From: Populus alba
Lineage: Eukaryota; Streptophyta; Magnoliopsida; Malpighiales; Salicaceae
Assembly (NCBI RefSeq): GCF_005239225.2
Contig: NC_133295.1
Coordinates: 11,222,001 to 11,286,000 of the forward strand
Length of the DNA: 64,000 nt
Direction: 5' to 3'
The translations under genes were made by a program, and so were the position numbers. The first letter of the stretch is position 1. Each line of letters begins with the position of its first letter. This document shows, piece by piece, positions 12,090 to 21,941 of this stretch. The notes beneath the pieces are model-generated. The model saw only the letters and a program-made list of their open reading frames with translations, did no database searches and was not told where the DNA came from.

Positions 12090-13075
12090 TACTAAGGATT
12101 TGCATTGACTATATTAAGAAATGTCATAAATGTCAGGTGTAAAATGATAAGATCAATGCACCTCCAATTCCTTTGTTTAATCTAGCATCTTTATGGTCAT
12201 TTATGATGTGGAGAATTGATGTGACTGGGTATATCAATCTAAAAACTAGCAATTGATATAGGTTTATCCCCATGGCTATCGACTATTTCATAAAATAGGT
12301 AGAAGTCAGTTCATATGCTCATGTAACGCAAAAAGTGGTGAAGATGTTTATTAAAAAAGACTTGATCTGCTGATATGGTTTATTAGAAAAGATAGTGACT
12401 AACAATGCTCAGAACTTCAACGACAAGATTATAATAGAGCTCTATGCCAAAGGAAAAATCAAGCATTCTAATTCTTCACCATACAGGCCAAAGATGAAAA
12501 GTGTTGTAGAAACTACCAACAAGAATGTCAAGAAGGTTATTCAAAAAATGATGATCACTTATAAAGATTGGCATGAAGAACTTCAATCAGAACTACATTC
12601 AAAAAAAGGTGATCACCATTTGCCATCTATGTATATTGCACTGCAGTCAGAACTTCAATGAGAGCTACCCTGTATTCTTTGGTATATGGAACAGAGAAGG
12701 TGAAAAAAAATCTTCTCATTAAGAGTATTGCTAGATTCTAAGCCAAAAGAGGCTGGGTGAAAAAAATGAGATATGAACAGCTAAACCTAATCAATGAGAA
12801 AAGGATAGCCGCGATTTGTCATAACCAACTTTAGCAAAAATGAATGGCCAAGGAATATGACAAAAAGGTTAGACCTCGAGTGTTCCAAGAAAGAGATCTA
12901 GTGCTATAGAAAATACTATCTTTACTAGGAGAAGATCAGCGCAAATTGGTGTTAAACTATGAGGGTCCTTATATAGTGAAAAAGGCTCTCTCATGAGGCT
13001 TCTAAGGTTGTCTAGAATGGATAGAGAAGACTTAACTAGACCTGTGAATTATGTTGTAAAAAGATACTATATATG
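12090..13075 (+). pseudogene. integrase remnant of the gypsy element
   Basis: A zinc-binding tail piece HKCQ (about 12130) is followed by the first catalytic Asp in WRIDVTG, then VTNNAQNF where the second Asp (VTDN) is Asn, and VVETTNKNVKK carrying the Glu. The C-terminal part reaches PVN-x-VV-KRYY at about 13040-13070, followed by a stop. Several in-frame stops are present, so the enzyme is inactive. Confidence 0.8.
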
Positions 13076-13372
13076 AGGTGTTTAGTTTTTCTTGGATCAA
13101 TAAAGTGAAGCTTGGCCATGAATTTTTTGTGTAAAGAACCTTTCTTTTTAAATTGCATGATCTCATAGCATTTGAAATCTTTTTCTTAAAAGAAAAGGAT
13201 CTTGAAAGAATTGGCTTTGTGCATTATTATGAGAAATGAATCATAAAATGATCAAGATGAGGTTTAAGTAATTCTTGATCAAGAGATGACCAAATCAAAC
13301 AAATCAAAGTTAACTATAAGATAAAACTCTGTCTCTAAATAACATTTCAATGTTTTCATTAATTATATTCTT

Positions 13373-13946
13373 TGTTACACGTGTCCGATATCGCGGCAAA
13401 AATATCCACTCACATATTATATTATCAATTAGGCAAACATGGGGAGACAAAATTCTTGTTTTTTATTAATGAAAAATTGGAATGGAAGTCGCCACCTAGT
13501 ATTTTGGTCACTGGGGACCATAACTAGTCTTAGAGACCAGGTACGGAGGTTGGTTGCATAAATGGAAGGTATTAGCACCCCCAATACACCCTACCTAAAG
13601 TAAGCTGCATTGTTTTATTATCTGATAAAATCTAAGGTTTTATGGTGGTTTATAATTGTTGGTCTGTTTACGGTTTAAGAAAAGTCCTTCTTGGTAAGGA
13701 AGTCAATATCTTATCGGGTAAAACCTAACCACTTTAACATTAACAAAATAATTTAATATCCGAATACGTCATATATACGTATAAGGTTGTAACCCATAAA
13801 TATTAAAAGAAAACAAAATAAGTTTTTTTTGGACTTTTTAAAATATTGGCCAATTTTCGTGACTCTAATAAACTAATTATTAAAGCTAAAATGCATGCTA
13901 ATACATATTTTTGAAATTTTTTTTATTGTATGAAAATACAATCTGA

Positions 13947-13980
<34 letters not shown>

Positions 13981-15549
13981 GGGAGACTTGGGCATATGCA
14001 TGAAAACAAATATTTTTTTAATTTTTAATGTTTTGATGAAAACCAAGTATTTTAATACCAAATTTCTATCTTTACAGTATAAAAATACAAATTAATATTG
14101 ATCAAAATGCAGTAATTTTTTTTGAAAAATAACAAATTTTTTGAAAAAAAATTTCTTTCTTTGTTTTTTTTTTCTTTTTTGTTTTTTTTTTTCTTTTCGA
14201 GCTAGGCCCGGCCCAGCCCATATGGATGGGCTGGATCCAGTCACCCATGTGGCTAGGCTAGACAACTTGGCCAGTGACCTAACTAAGCTATGTGCGCGTA
14301 AAATTTTACACGTGCATGGAACTGTGTGAAGGTAATTATATTACCTTCGCACTTTTCATGCTAGTTTTTTCAGATAGCAAAAATGAGCCCCTGGTTACTA
14401 ACAAAGCGTAGAAGGATGATTCTTTAGCTTTCTTGTGTTTTCTCGTTTTTTTTTTTTTTTAGATTAACATGCATCAATTCTTGTAAAGACAGAGGTAGGA
14501 AATGCGCATACCTGGTTTTGGAGAAGTGAAGACGATAGTGTTGCTAACCTCATCTACTATCTGTGTCCTCTGCTTCGCCATTCAATTTATTTATGTTTCT
14601 TTGCTCTCCTGTTCCTATCTCTTTATTCGACCTTTCTTTGAGTTTTCTTATGTGTTATCTCCTCTTCTTCCTCTTCCCTCCCTTATGCTTTCTCACCATC
14701 TCTCACTCTCTCTATTTTTTTTCTCTCTCTAACGCTCTCCCTCTCTGCCTCTTTTTTTTTTCTTGTTCGGTCCCTCCTCTGGCTTTTATAGCCAAAGGAT
14801 GCAGGTGTTTTCGGTAACGATTGGCGTGCATCACGGTGATGAGGAACATCAACTGCGAGACATGCCTCCCTTTTATTGCAGCTCTACTATCTTCCCCTGT
14901 CTTCATTGCTAGTGAAGAAGACAATGAATAGTTTTGGTGCTGTTTTTTAAATTTCAATTGGATATTTCTAATTTGATCCTTTGATGTTTTTACAATTTTG
15001 TAATCAAGCCCCTGGAAAAATTATAATTAAATCCCTTGATTTTAGCGCTTTTTCCAGTTTAGTCATTGGTTTTGGATTCTTTCAATTAAGTCCCTAATTG
15101 GCCATCAAGCTTTAATAATTATGCAATTAAGCCACTAATTTGACCAAATCAACTCTTCAAAATTATAGTTGGACCCCAGAACTTTAATTTCTTTCAATAA
15201 AAGCCTAAATTGACTTAAAAATCAATTTCTCTTACAATCAAACCCTCTATAAATTCAATTAAATCTTAGATAAAATTTAATTGAGTCTATAAACATCTAA
15301 TTTTGAATATATATTTTTTAAAATTGAATTTTCTTTGTCAATAGGGCTCTCATCAATCAATAATATACTGTTAATTTCAACCTTTTGCATTTTTAAACGT
15401 CCTCAACTAATTTTTAGTTATTTTTCGGTATTCCAACATCTTTTTCTTGCTCCTGTTATTTTTATGGATTTCTTCTGAATATTTTTTGATATATTGTTTT
15501 TGTATTTTCTCATTTTTTTTGTATGAGAACCAAATAATGGTTAACAACA
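13373..15549 (-). mobile_element. solo LTR of the same gypsy family, - orientation
   Basis: Its + strand starts TGTTACAC and ends ..AACAACA, with identical 5-bp flanks TTCTT at 13368-13372 and 15550-15554. Read on the - strand it begins TGTTGTTAACC, has a TATAAAAG box near 14790-14783, a conserved U5 block (13640-13484) matching 8560-8701, and ends GTGTAACA. It contains an (ATT)n tract at 13951-13980 and a CT-rich leader at 14560-14790. It is longer (2177 bp) than the copy at 6952-8769. Confidence 0.88.
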
Positions 15550-15554
15550 TTCTT

Positions 15555-16680
15555 AAGCAACTTTTTTATACAATAAATAGAATTAAAAATGTAAGAGCGT
15601 AGTGAAAAATTACTCAATTATATAACCACAACCTTAGTTATTTATGGTTTTATTTTACGAAAATATTATTTAAATTCATTGAACGATTCGTTTCCAATAA
15701 GCTTGTATGGAATCACAACATGATTCACGCATTGTATATAGTTTAAGGCGCCTTCTACACGCATCAGCACCGGGTACAGAATCTAGTTCTTTTGACCAAA
15801 AGTTAAAGACACCAATATGATTGTTTCTTTCCCTTGAAATTTACGGTGTCTTCAATTCTTAGGCTCGGCAATCCTGGTTGCTCGGATCTCTAGGTGAAAA
15901 AGGCTCAATTTGTGTGGAAGATTAAGCTGCTATTCGAGTCACTTGTGCTGATATGTGTGCTAGCACACAAGATCACCATGTGTGGAGTCCCATATCCTCA
16001 CCACCGTCTTAATTTCCATTTTGAGAAGTCATGTGTGGAGTCTTTAGTTCTATGCAAAAACACCATTTCTATGATTATGTTCTCAGTGTATTGGTTTATT
16101 TCCCGTCTGAAAAAAGAAGAGCAGTACATAAGTTATCCTTTGCCTACGTTATTTCCCAACCAAATGTTCCAGTATAAAAAGGTGTCTAACTTGAGTTTTG
16201 TGTATGCTGTTGTCTTTTATCATTGTCTGTCTCCCCTGTTAATTTCTTCTCTTTTCCTTCTCTTTTTTTTTCAAAAATATTCTCTGTACTGCATTGAAAG
16301 AATAATCTTTACTAAAATCTGGAATGACGACTTAATTCTAGGATGTCGTCATATATAGCATCCATCGAAATTATTGGATGGGAATTACTTGCCAGCTTAG
16401 TTCTCCCTTCCTCGTCACTAATCCCTTACTAGATGTGGCAACTGGCCCACCATGATTTATTGTGTCTGAAAATTCTTCTGTCAGAAGACTCTGATTAGGG
16501 GAAAAAAAGCAAAAAGAGTAAAATTGAAGCTTATGATTGTTTTTCTTTTTTTCTACAAATCTGTCGAATACCTGACAACCGTGCAATGCTTGTTTGTCTC
16601 ACGTTATTGATTGTTCATTTGCTAATTTGAGTTTGGAACTATTAACAGAGTCAGCAGTAGGCTGATATGATACAGTGAGT
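15555..16680. other. intergenic DNA upstream of the SEO gene, unassigned
   Basis: Mixed-complexity sequence between the solo LTR and the SEO promoter. Open frames on both strands (for example + 15894-16358) lack domain signals, conserved starts or splice logic. The part next to 15550 may be 3' sequence of the old gypsy element. Confidence 0.4.
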
Positions 16681-16685
16681 GTAAC

Positions 16686-16750
<65 letters not shown>
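16686..16750. repeat. (CT)n(TA)n compound microsatellite
   Basis: About fifteen CT units run directly into about fifteen TA units, roughly 300 bp upstream of the SEO start codon. Confidence 0.95.
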
Positions 16751-16752
<2 letters not shown>

Positions 16753-16935
16753 AGTCCAAGTATACAAGGCATGATCTTTGTCACAAAGTTTTGCGAAGAA
16801 TAATTTATAAAGTTCAGATTAATAGCTGTTACCGTTTGCAAGCAAAGAATAAATAAGCTGGCAGGCAGCTTTTCCGGACCAGGAGAAAAATTTAAAAAAG
16901 CCCATAGAATTCAAAATCAATCCTCCTTGATAAGG

Positions 16936-16944
16936 CTATATATA
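16936..16944 (+). promoter_or_regulatory. probable TATA box of the SEO gene
   Basis: CTATATATA lies 108 bp before the start codon at 17052. A start site about 30 bp downstream would leave a leader of about 80 nt. Position and sequence are typical, but there are several TA-rich runs nearby. Confidence 0.5.
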
Positions 16945-17051
16945 TCCTCCTTGTAGTAGGCATTATACACACACATACTCAACCCTATATCTCTCAAACT
17001 ACTCAAGTCCAGCTGCCTCCATAATTCTATCACCTTATTTAGAGTTACCAA

Positions 17052-20000
17052 ATGGCCTCAAACAGCATGCAGACTCCTGCAATGATCCAAGTGATTCCTA
17101 ATGAACTTTGGGTCTCCTTGGAATCTAATGATAGCACAATGATGAAGGCGGTCAGGGCAAGCCATGCTCCTGATGGTCGCAAAGTTGATGTCAAGCCCAT
17201 GCTCCGTATCATCGACAACATTTTGCTTAGGGCTGCTCCTGCCATCGTAGAGGTTCGTATTTTCTTAATTCATTGTCCACGTTGATAAGCTTTCTTGCAT
17301 GCATGTCTCACAAATATGAAGAAAACTTGCGAATTTCACTTGCCTAATTAGGGCTATTCTACAGCTAGTAATGATATGCCACCTGTTTCATTGTAGGGTA
17401 CATATGAAGATAAAGGTCTTCTGGACGAGGAAATATCCAGTCGGTCTGATGTGGATGCCAAGCTTAAAACTCTTGCTTCTATTATTAAAAAAGTCTCCTC
17501 TGAGGTTGATGAGGATATATATACAAGCAATTACATTAAGTCCAATGCCTTCGGTTCATAAAACTATGAACTTTCATGTAAATGAAAATAAATACTTTAT
17601 CAGAATCACTATATTTTTAACATAATTCTTCTTTTCTTTTCTTTTCTTGCAACAGCTCTTTTCCCACAACAACTTGATCCTCTCAGGAACATTCAAGGCG
17701 AACAGCAATGTCAACCAGACCATTATTCCCTATGGAGTTAAGATAACTACTATATCATGACCCATCAAAACCTCTTTCTAATCAGTGTTTGTTCTTTAAA
17801 TTTTCTATTCATTATGCATGTTTTTTTGCAGATGGATTGCAAGTGTACGTGCTCGGGTGGCAGAGATGTGCATGCAACGATTATGATGTTACTCAACACC
17901 CTCTCAAGCTATTCGTGGGATGCCAAAGTAGTGCTAACTGTAGCTGCTTTTATAGTGAACTACGGTCACGAATTCCTTCTATTCACATCATCTGAAGCCA
18001 ACAATTCAGCACTTGCTCAATCTTTAGCATTCCTTAAGCAACTTCGAGACATCACCGACCATGCTAAGTTCTCAAAAGCTAAAATCGATGCAATTACTAA
18101 ACTTATCAAGGGCATCATGGCTGTAACCAAGTACATTGTCGAATTGCATAATCTACCCCCTGAGTCCCTTGCAACTGACGAGGCACCAATGTCAAATGCC
18201 ATGGCTTACATCCCCAAAGCTGCCTACTGGACAATGCTTAGTGTTGTGATCTGTGCCTCGTATATTGCTAGTGTCAGCGGGTATGTGTATCTATGTCTTA
18301 AATATTGACAGAATGCATGTTTAATGAATCCATTTTATATAAATTAATCACAGGTAGATATATTAAATCAATGTAATTTCAGGTCTGAGGAAACCACGGA
18401 ATTATTGGATCTCTCAAGACTGGCTAGTGAAGGCAGCAAAATACTGGTGATCCTGAAGAGCTACAAAACTATTTACAAGGAGTACGAAGGTAACCCCTGG
18501 ATATTCTAACCGTAGAATTACCTTAGTGTTTTTTTTATTTTATTTTCTAAAGCAGAGTTCACGATGACGAGATAAAGCGAAGTATCAAAAAATTTCTTTC
18601 GTCAAAGCATTAATTAACCAGGGAACATATTTATGATGAAGACCATTCTTTTTGGAAAGTTGGTGCATAAATTTACAACTAATCATTGGTTCAATGATCA
18701 AATCAAAAAAGGAAAAGAATATAGAATCCTAGGTCCAATCGAATTTTTTGAACTAAATTAAGGGGTTGTTGCCATGCAGATTTACCTGTTTTGTTCAAAC
18801 TCAGTAGTCTGATGTTGATATTTAAGAGATATAAATTTTAATTCAGATTCCCTCCCCCTCCCCCTCCCCCTCCCCCTCCCCCTTTCTCTCTCTCTCTACA
18901 CGGGGAGAGAGGGGGAGGGGGGGGGGTCCATATAAAGCTGTAATGGACTAAAAAGAGACCACTATGAGATGCAGATGAGAAATGTAAAACAGCTTACTGG
19001 GATCTCGTCAAAACTTTCTCCTCAACTCACTCGGACAACATGACGGTTCTCAAAACCTTGGTTGTAGCCAAGGATGGCAAGCAACACCTCGTGGGTCACG
19101 CCAGTAAGGTCTGTTCTTAAATTCCTTTTCATTTTTGGCACTTGTTACGTAGAAATTATTAGATAATTTCCTTGTACAGTTGCTTCCTTGCTAATTGTTG
19201 GAAATGAGTCTATTATTGAGATACCATTTTTATGTGAATATATATGAGGAAGGAAGCAATGCATCAGAAGTATCTTAATAAAAGGAAAACAACAATGTTA
19301 TAAAATAATTTCTTTTGTCAATTTTATATATATACAGAGAATTCACATTGAGGAATTAAGGGAAAAGCATGTGTTCCTGCTCGCATCTGGCCTTGATATC
19401 TCAAAAGAAGAGATTGATATCGTTAGTAAGTTGTACCAAGAGTCTAAATCCAAGCTGGGAGAGGTTCAATATGAAGTAGTGTGGATCCCAGTTGTGGAAA
19501 AGACAATCTCTTGGGACCAAGAGAAACAGCAAAAATTTGAGCAGATACTAGCCATGATGCCCTGGTACGCTATGCCTGAACCTTCAAAGATCAAAGCAGA
19601 GGTCATCAAGTACATAAAAAATGAGTGGCGTTTCGAGAACAAGATGACTTTGATACCGCTAGATAGACAAGGAAAGGTGGGGTCCTTGAATGCCCTTGAC
19701 ATGCTTCTGATACGGGGAAACAAGGCTTTCTCTTCCCTCTATAATGAAAAAGTGGAATCAATATGGGAGGCTCAACAGACTTGGACGCTTGAGCTACTTC
19801 TAGGCGGCATTGATAACAATTTCTCCCTCGTACTCGACTGGGTAATTTCACTATCTCTAAATTATATCTACCCTTTGTAAGCGAAAAATAATACTCAAAG
19901 CTTCACATTAATATAGATAGATTGAATAGCAAGTTAACTTTGTTATTACATTAATAATATTTGTTGGGCCTTGGTTTTTGCCAGACGAAACAAGGTACGA

Positions 20001-20602
20001 TCGTGTGCTTGTATGGAGGAGAAGATATTGAGTGGATCAGGGAGTTCACGAAAGCAACAAAGGATGCTGTAAAGAACATCAGTTCTGGCACCAGAGTTGA
20101 GTTAGTCTATGTGGGCAAGAACAACGCAATCAAGGAAGTGGAAAATATCATCAAAATCATTGAAGAGGAGAATCTTAGTCGCTGTTGGAACGACTTATCT
20201 TCCATTTGGTTCTTCTGGACCCGATTGGAGAGCATGCTCTACTTGAAAATGCAACAATGCAAGAACTTAAAAAATGACCGTATAATGCAAGAGGTCACAA
20301 CTTTGCTCAGCTATGATGACAGTGACAGAGGATGGGCTCTATTTTGTAAAGGGTCTTCTGAAATGGCCTTGGCACAGGGAGATGTAGCTCTGAAGAGCAT
20401 CAAAGAGTTCAGTGAGAGGAAAGATGCTGATCTTTTCCAGGCACTAAGCAATTACATCAAAAAATCACAGAAGATACAGCGTTGCAGCCGCATTATCCTC
20501 TCAGGGGACAGGCAGGAAATCCCGAGCAAGAAGCTAAGCTCGGACGGATGTGAGTGTTCCATGGAGAAGTGCTTCGTGTATCGTTCCTGCGCGGATAAAT
20601 AG
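17052..20602 (+). CDS. SEO: sieve element occlusion protein (SEO), 7 exons, 700 aa
   Basis: SEO proteins are the structural P-proteins of phloem sieve elements; they assemble into filaments or bodies that help plug sieve plates after wounding. Exons are 17052-17252, 17397-17504, 17832-18280, 18383-18489, 18993-19108, 19338-19841 and 19985-20602. All introns are GT-AG, phases agree, and the total is 2103 nt. The N-terminal domain (about residues 25-300) starts with the family signature HAPDGR-x-VDVKPML and holds CKCTCSGG-x-D-x-HATIMMLLNTLSSYSWDAK in exon 3. A thioredoxin-fold-like middle follows (exons 5-6: VGHASK-RI-x-IEEL). The C-terminal domain (exon 7) has FWTRLESM and ends with the Cys motif C-x-C-x(4)-C-x(5)-C. 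Seven exons and about 700 residues are normal for the family. The start has no in-frame upstream alternative. Intron 2 contains a possible additional in-frame exon (17656-17736) and intron 4 a CCCCCT minisatellite. I see nothing that would break the gene. Confidence 0.95.
17656..17736 (+). other. candidate cassette exon in SEO intron 2
   Basis: An 81-nt stretch preceded by a strong pyrimidine tract and acceptor (cttttcttgcaacag) and followed by a donor-like gttaag. It is 27 codons in phase 0 with no stop, so inclusion between exons 2 and 3 would keep the SEO frame. It is richer in G+C than the intron around it. I do not recall this peptide in SEO proteins; it may be unused, alternative, or a remnant. 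Confidence 0.35.
18848..18928. repeat. CCCCCT minisatellite with inverted G-rich arm in SEO intron 4
   Basis: Five to six CCCCCT/CCCCTC units are followed by (CT)n, the loop ACACGG, and a purine arm GAGAGAGGGGGAGGGGGG. The two arms are largely complementary, so a hairpin or G-quadruplex-prone structure is likely. Confidence 0.8.
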
Positions 20603-21615
20603 TCTCCGAGCAAGCTTTTCCCGTGCTCTGAAACATCCACCTCCTAGTTTCGTACTCGATTACGAGAATAATAGTGTGTGCTTTGTAACTTTTTTTATTT
20701 TATTTTTATAGTCTATCCACTATGGCGAACGTCCTCTTTCTTGATATTTATAATTAGTGAGGTGTCTGTTTGTCCGGCCTCCACTCTACAAGTGTGCTTT
20801 CTATGTACTTAAAAAGAATGATAAATAAATTGAAGAATATATTTAAGCCTCTTTCTCGAGAATCCCTTCTGGTTTCTCACTTGGTGCCTAAAAAAAGTTT
20901 GGTACTCCTTTGCTTACCGCTTTTTTTTTTTTTTTTTTTTTTTGTAAGAGTTCAAAAATTTGAGTATATATATGTGTGTTTACATTTAAAGAAAACCAAT
21001 TTCGTAATGCTAGAGATAAAGGCCAAGTTGTATGTTTGAATAATAAAAGGGACCAAGCAAGACATTATCCGAAATGTCTAATTGATCTTTAGCTAAATCT
21101 TAAATCACCGGAATGAACATAAAAAATTATATCGAATTTAATATAAGCGTTTAATTTAGGATAATATAAAAATGAAATAGTGAAAACATGTAAAGTTAAA
21201 TAGATGGTTATTGGTAGGTGCTAACAAACCTCCTTCTGCCCTATATGTGCTCAAAACTTCAACTTTTTCACATTATAGTTCCAAAATTTGAAGCGAGGAT
21301 CACAGGAAAAAAGTGAAATAGAAAGTGTGCAACCCGCCATGAAAAAATCTCACCGTGGTTTGGTTTTAATGGGTTCATGTAAAAAAAAAAAAAAAAAAAA
21401 AAACAGAGAGAGAGTTTAATATGGGTGGTTTTGACCATGAATTTTTTGTTTTGATTTTAGATTTTTAAACTAATTAGAAAGAATTGAAAATGTATTTGTT
21501 GAGGTTTTTGTGATTGTTTTTAAGGTCTGTTTAGCAAAATTAAATTGAAACTAGATTTTTTAGATCCGAAAACCCGAACCTCAATTTTCTAGTCGCTGAA
21601 AATAATGGTAAAATG
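20603..21615. other. 3' flank of SEO and intergenic DNA
   Basis: The beginning is the probable 3' UTR. A T-run (20921-20943) and an A-run (21380-21402) follow. No further gene is seen up to the copia LTR. Confidence 0.5.
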
Positions 21616-21941
21616 TGTGAAGATGGCACAATTGATAAGAGAGTTTTAAGAAGAGAAATGAAGAATGTAGAGAAAGCCGAACAGATGACAAAGAAGATGA
21701 ATTTAATCACTATATTTTCTTAATGCCATAGTACATTATTGAAGCTGTATTTATAACTATTCTACAGACATAAAGCAATGGCTTTCTTTAATATGTAACA
21801 GCTTTCTCTAACTGTTTCTAACTGCCTAACAATATTAATTGCTAACAATATTAACTGCTTTAACTGTCTAACAGAATGTTAACCACTTCATCCTATAATC
21901 TTATGACATGTGTCATGATCTTGTTGATTGATATCTTCACA
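21616..21941 (-). repeat. copia 3' LTR (left in window)
   Basis: Starts TGTGAAGATGG and ends ATATCTTCACA. It carries a 16-bp local tandem duplication (CTAACAATATTAA-type) absent from the other LTR. Confidence 0.95.

Larger units (their letters stand above)
3640..13367 (+). mobile_element. degenerate Ty3/gypsy retrotransposon, Tat/Ogre-like, + strand
   Basis: Coding remnants run in the order upstream coiled-coil frame, gag, protease, reverse transcriptase, RNase H, a second RNase H, then integrase. A second (archaeal-type) RNase H before the integrase is the hallmark of the Tat lineage; an extra frame before gag is described for Ogre-like members (established knowledge). Frames are broken by many stops and frameshifts, and catalytic residues are lost in RT, the second RNase H and integrase, so the copy is dead. 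A younger solo LTR (6952-8769) is inserted in the protease. I could not find this element's own LTRs: the left end at about 3640 is where coding similarity starts, and the right end is the edge of the second solo LTR. Host sequence may continue past 15550. Confidence 0.8.

Noticed and set aside
14200..14240. Short palindrome CAGCCCAT..ATGGGCTG suggesting an operator or hairpin
   Set aside because: An 8-bp inverted repeat inside the solo LTR leader; expected by chance in such GC-rich leaders and not shared with the other LTR.
15894..16358. 154-codon + strand open frame upstream of SEO
   Set aside because: Composition rich in Phe, Leu, Ser and Ile with no domain and no support from neighbouring splice sites.
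17757..17831. Upstream ATG extending SEO exon 3 to the left
   Set aside because: It reads through the polypyrimidine tract and acceptor at 17821-17831; exon 3 must start at 17832 to follow exon 2 in phase.
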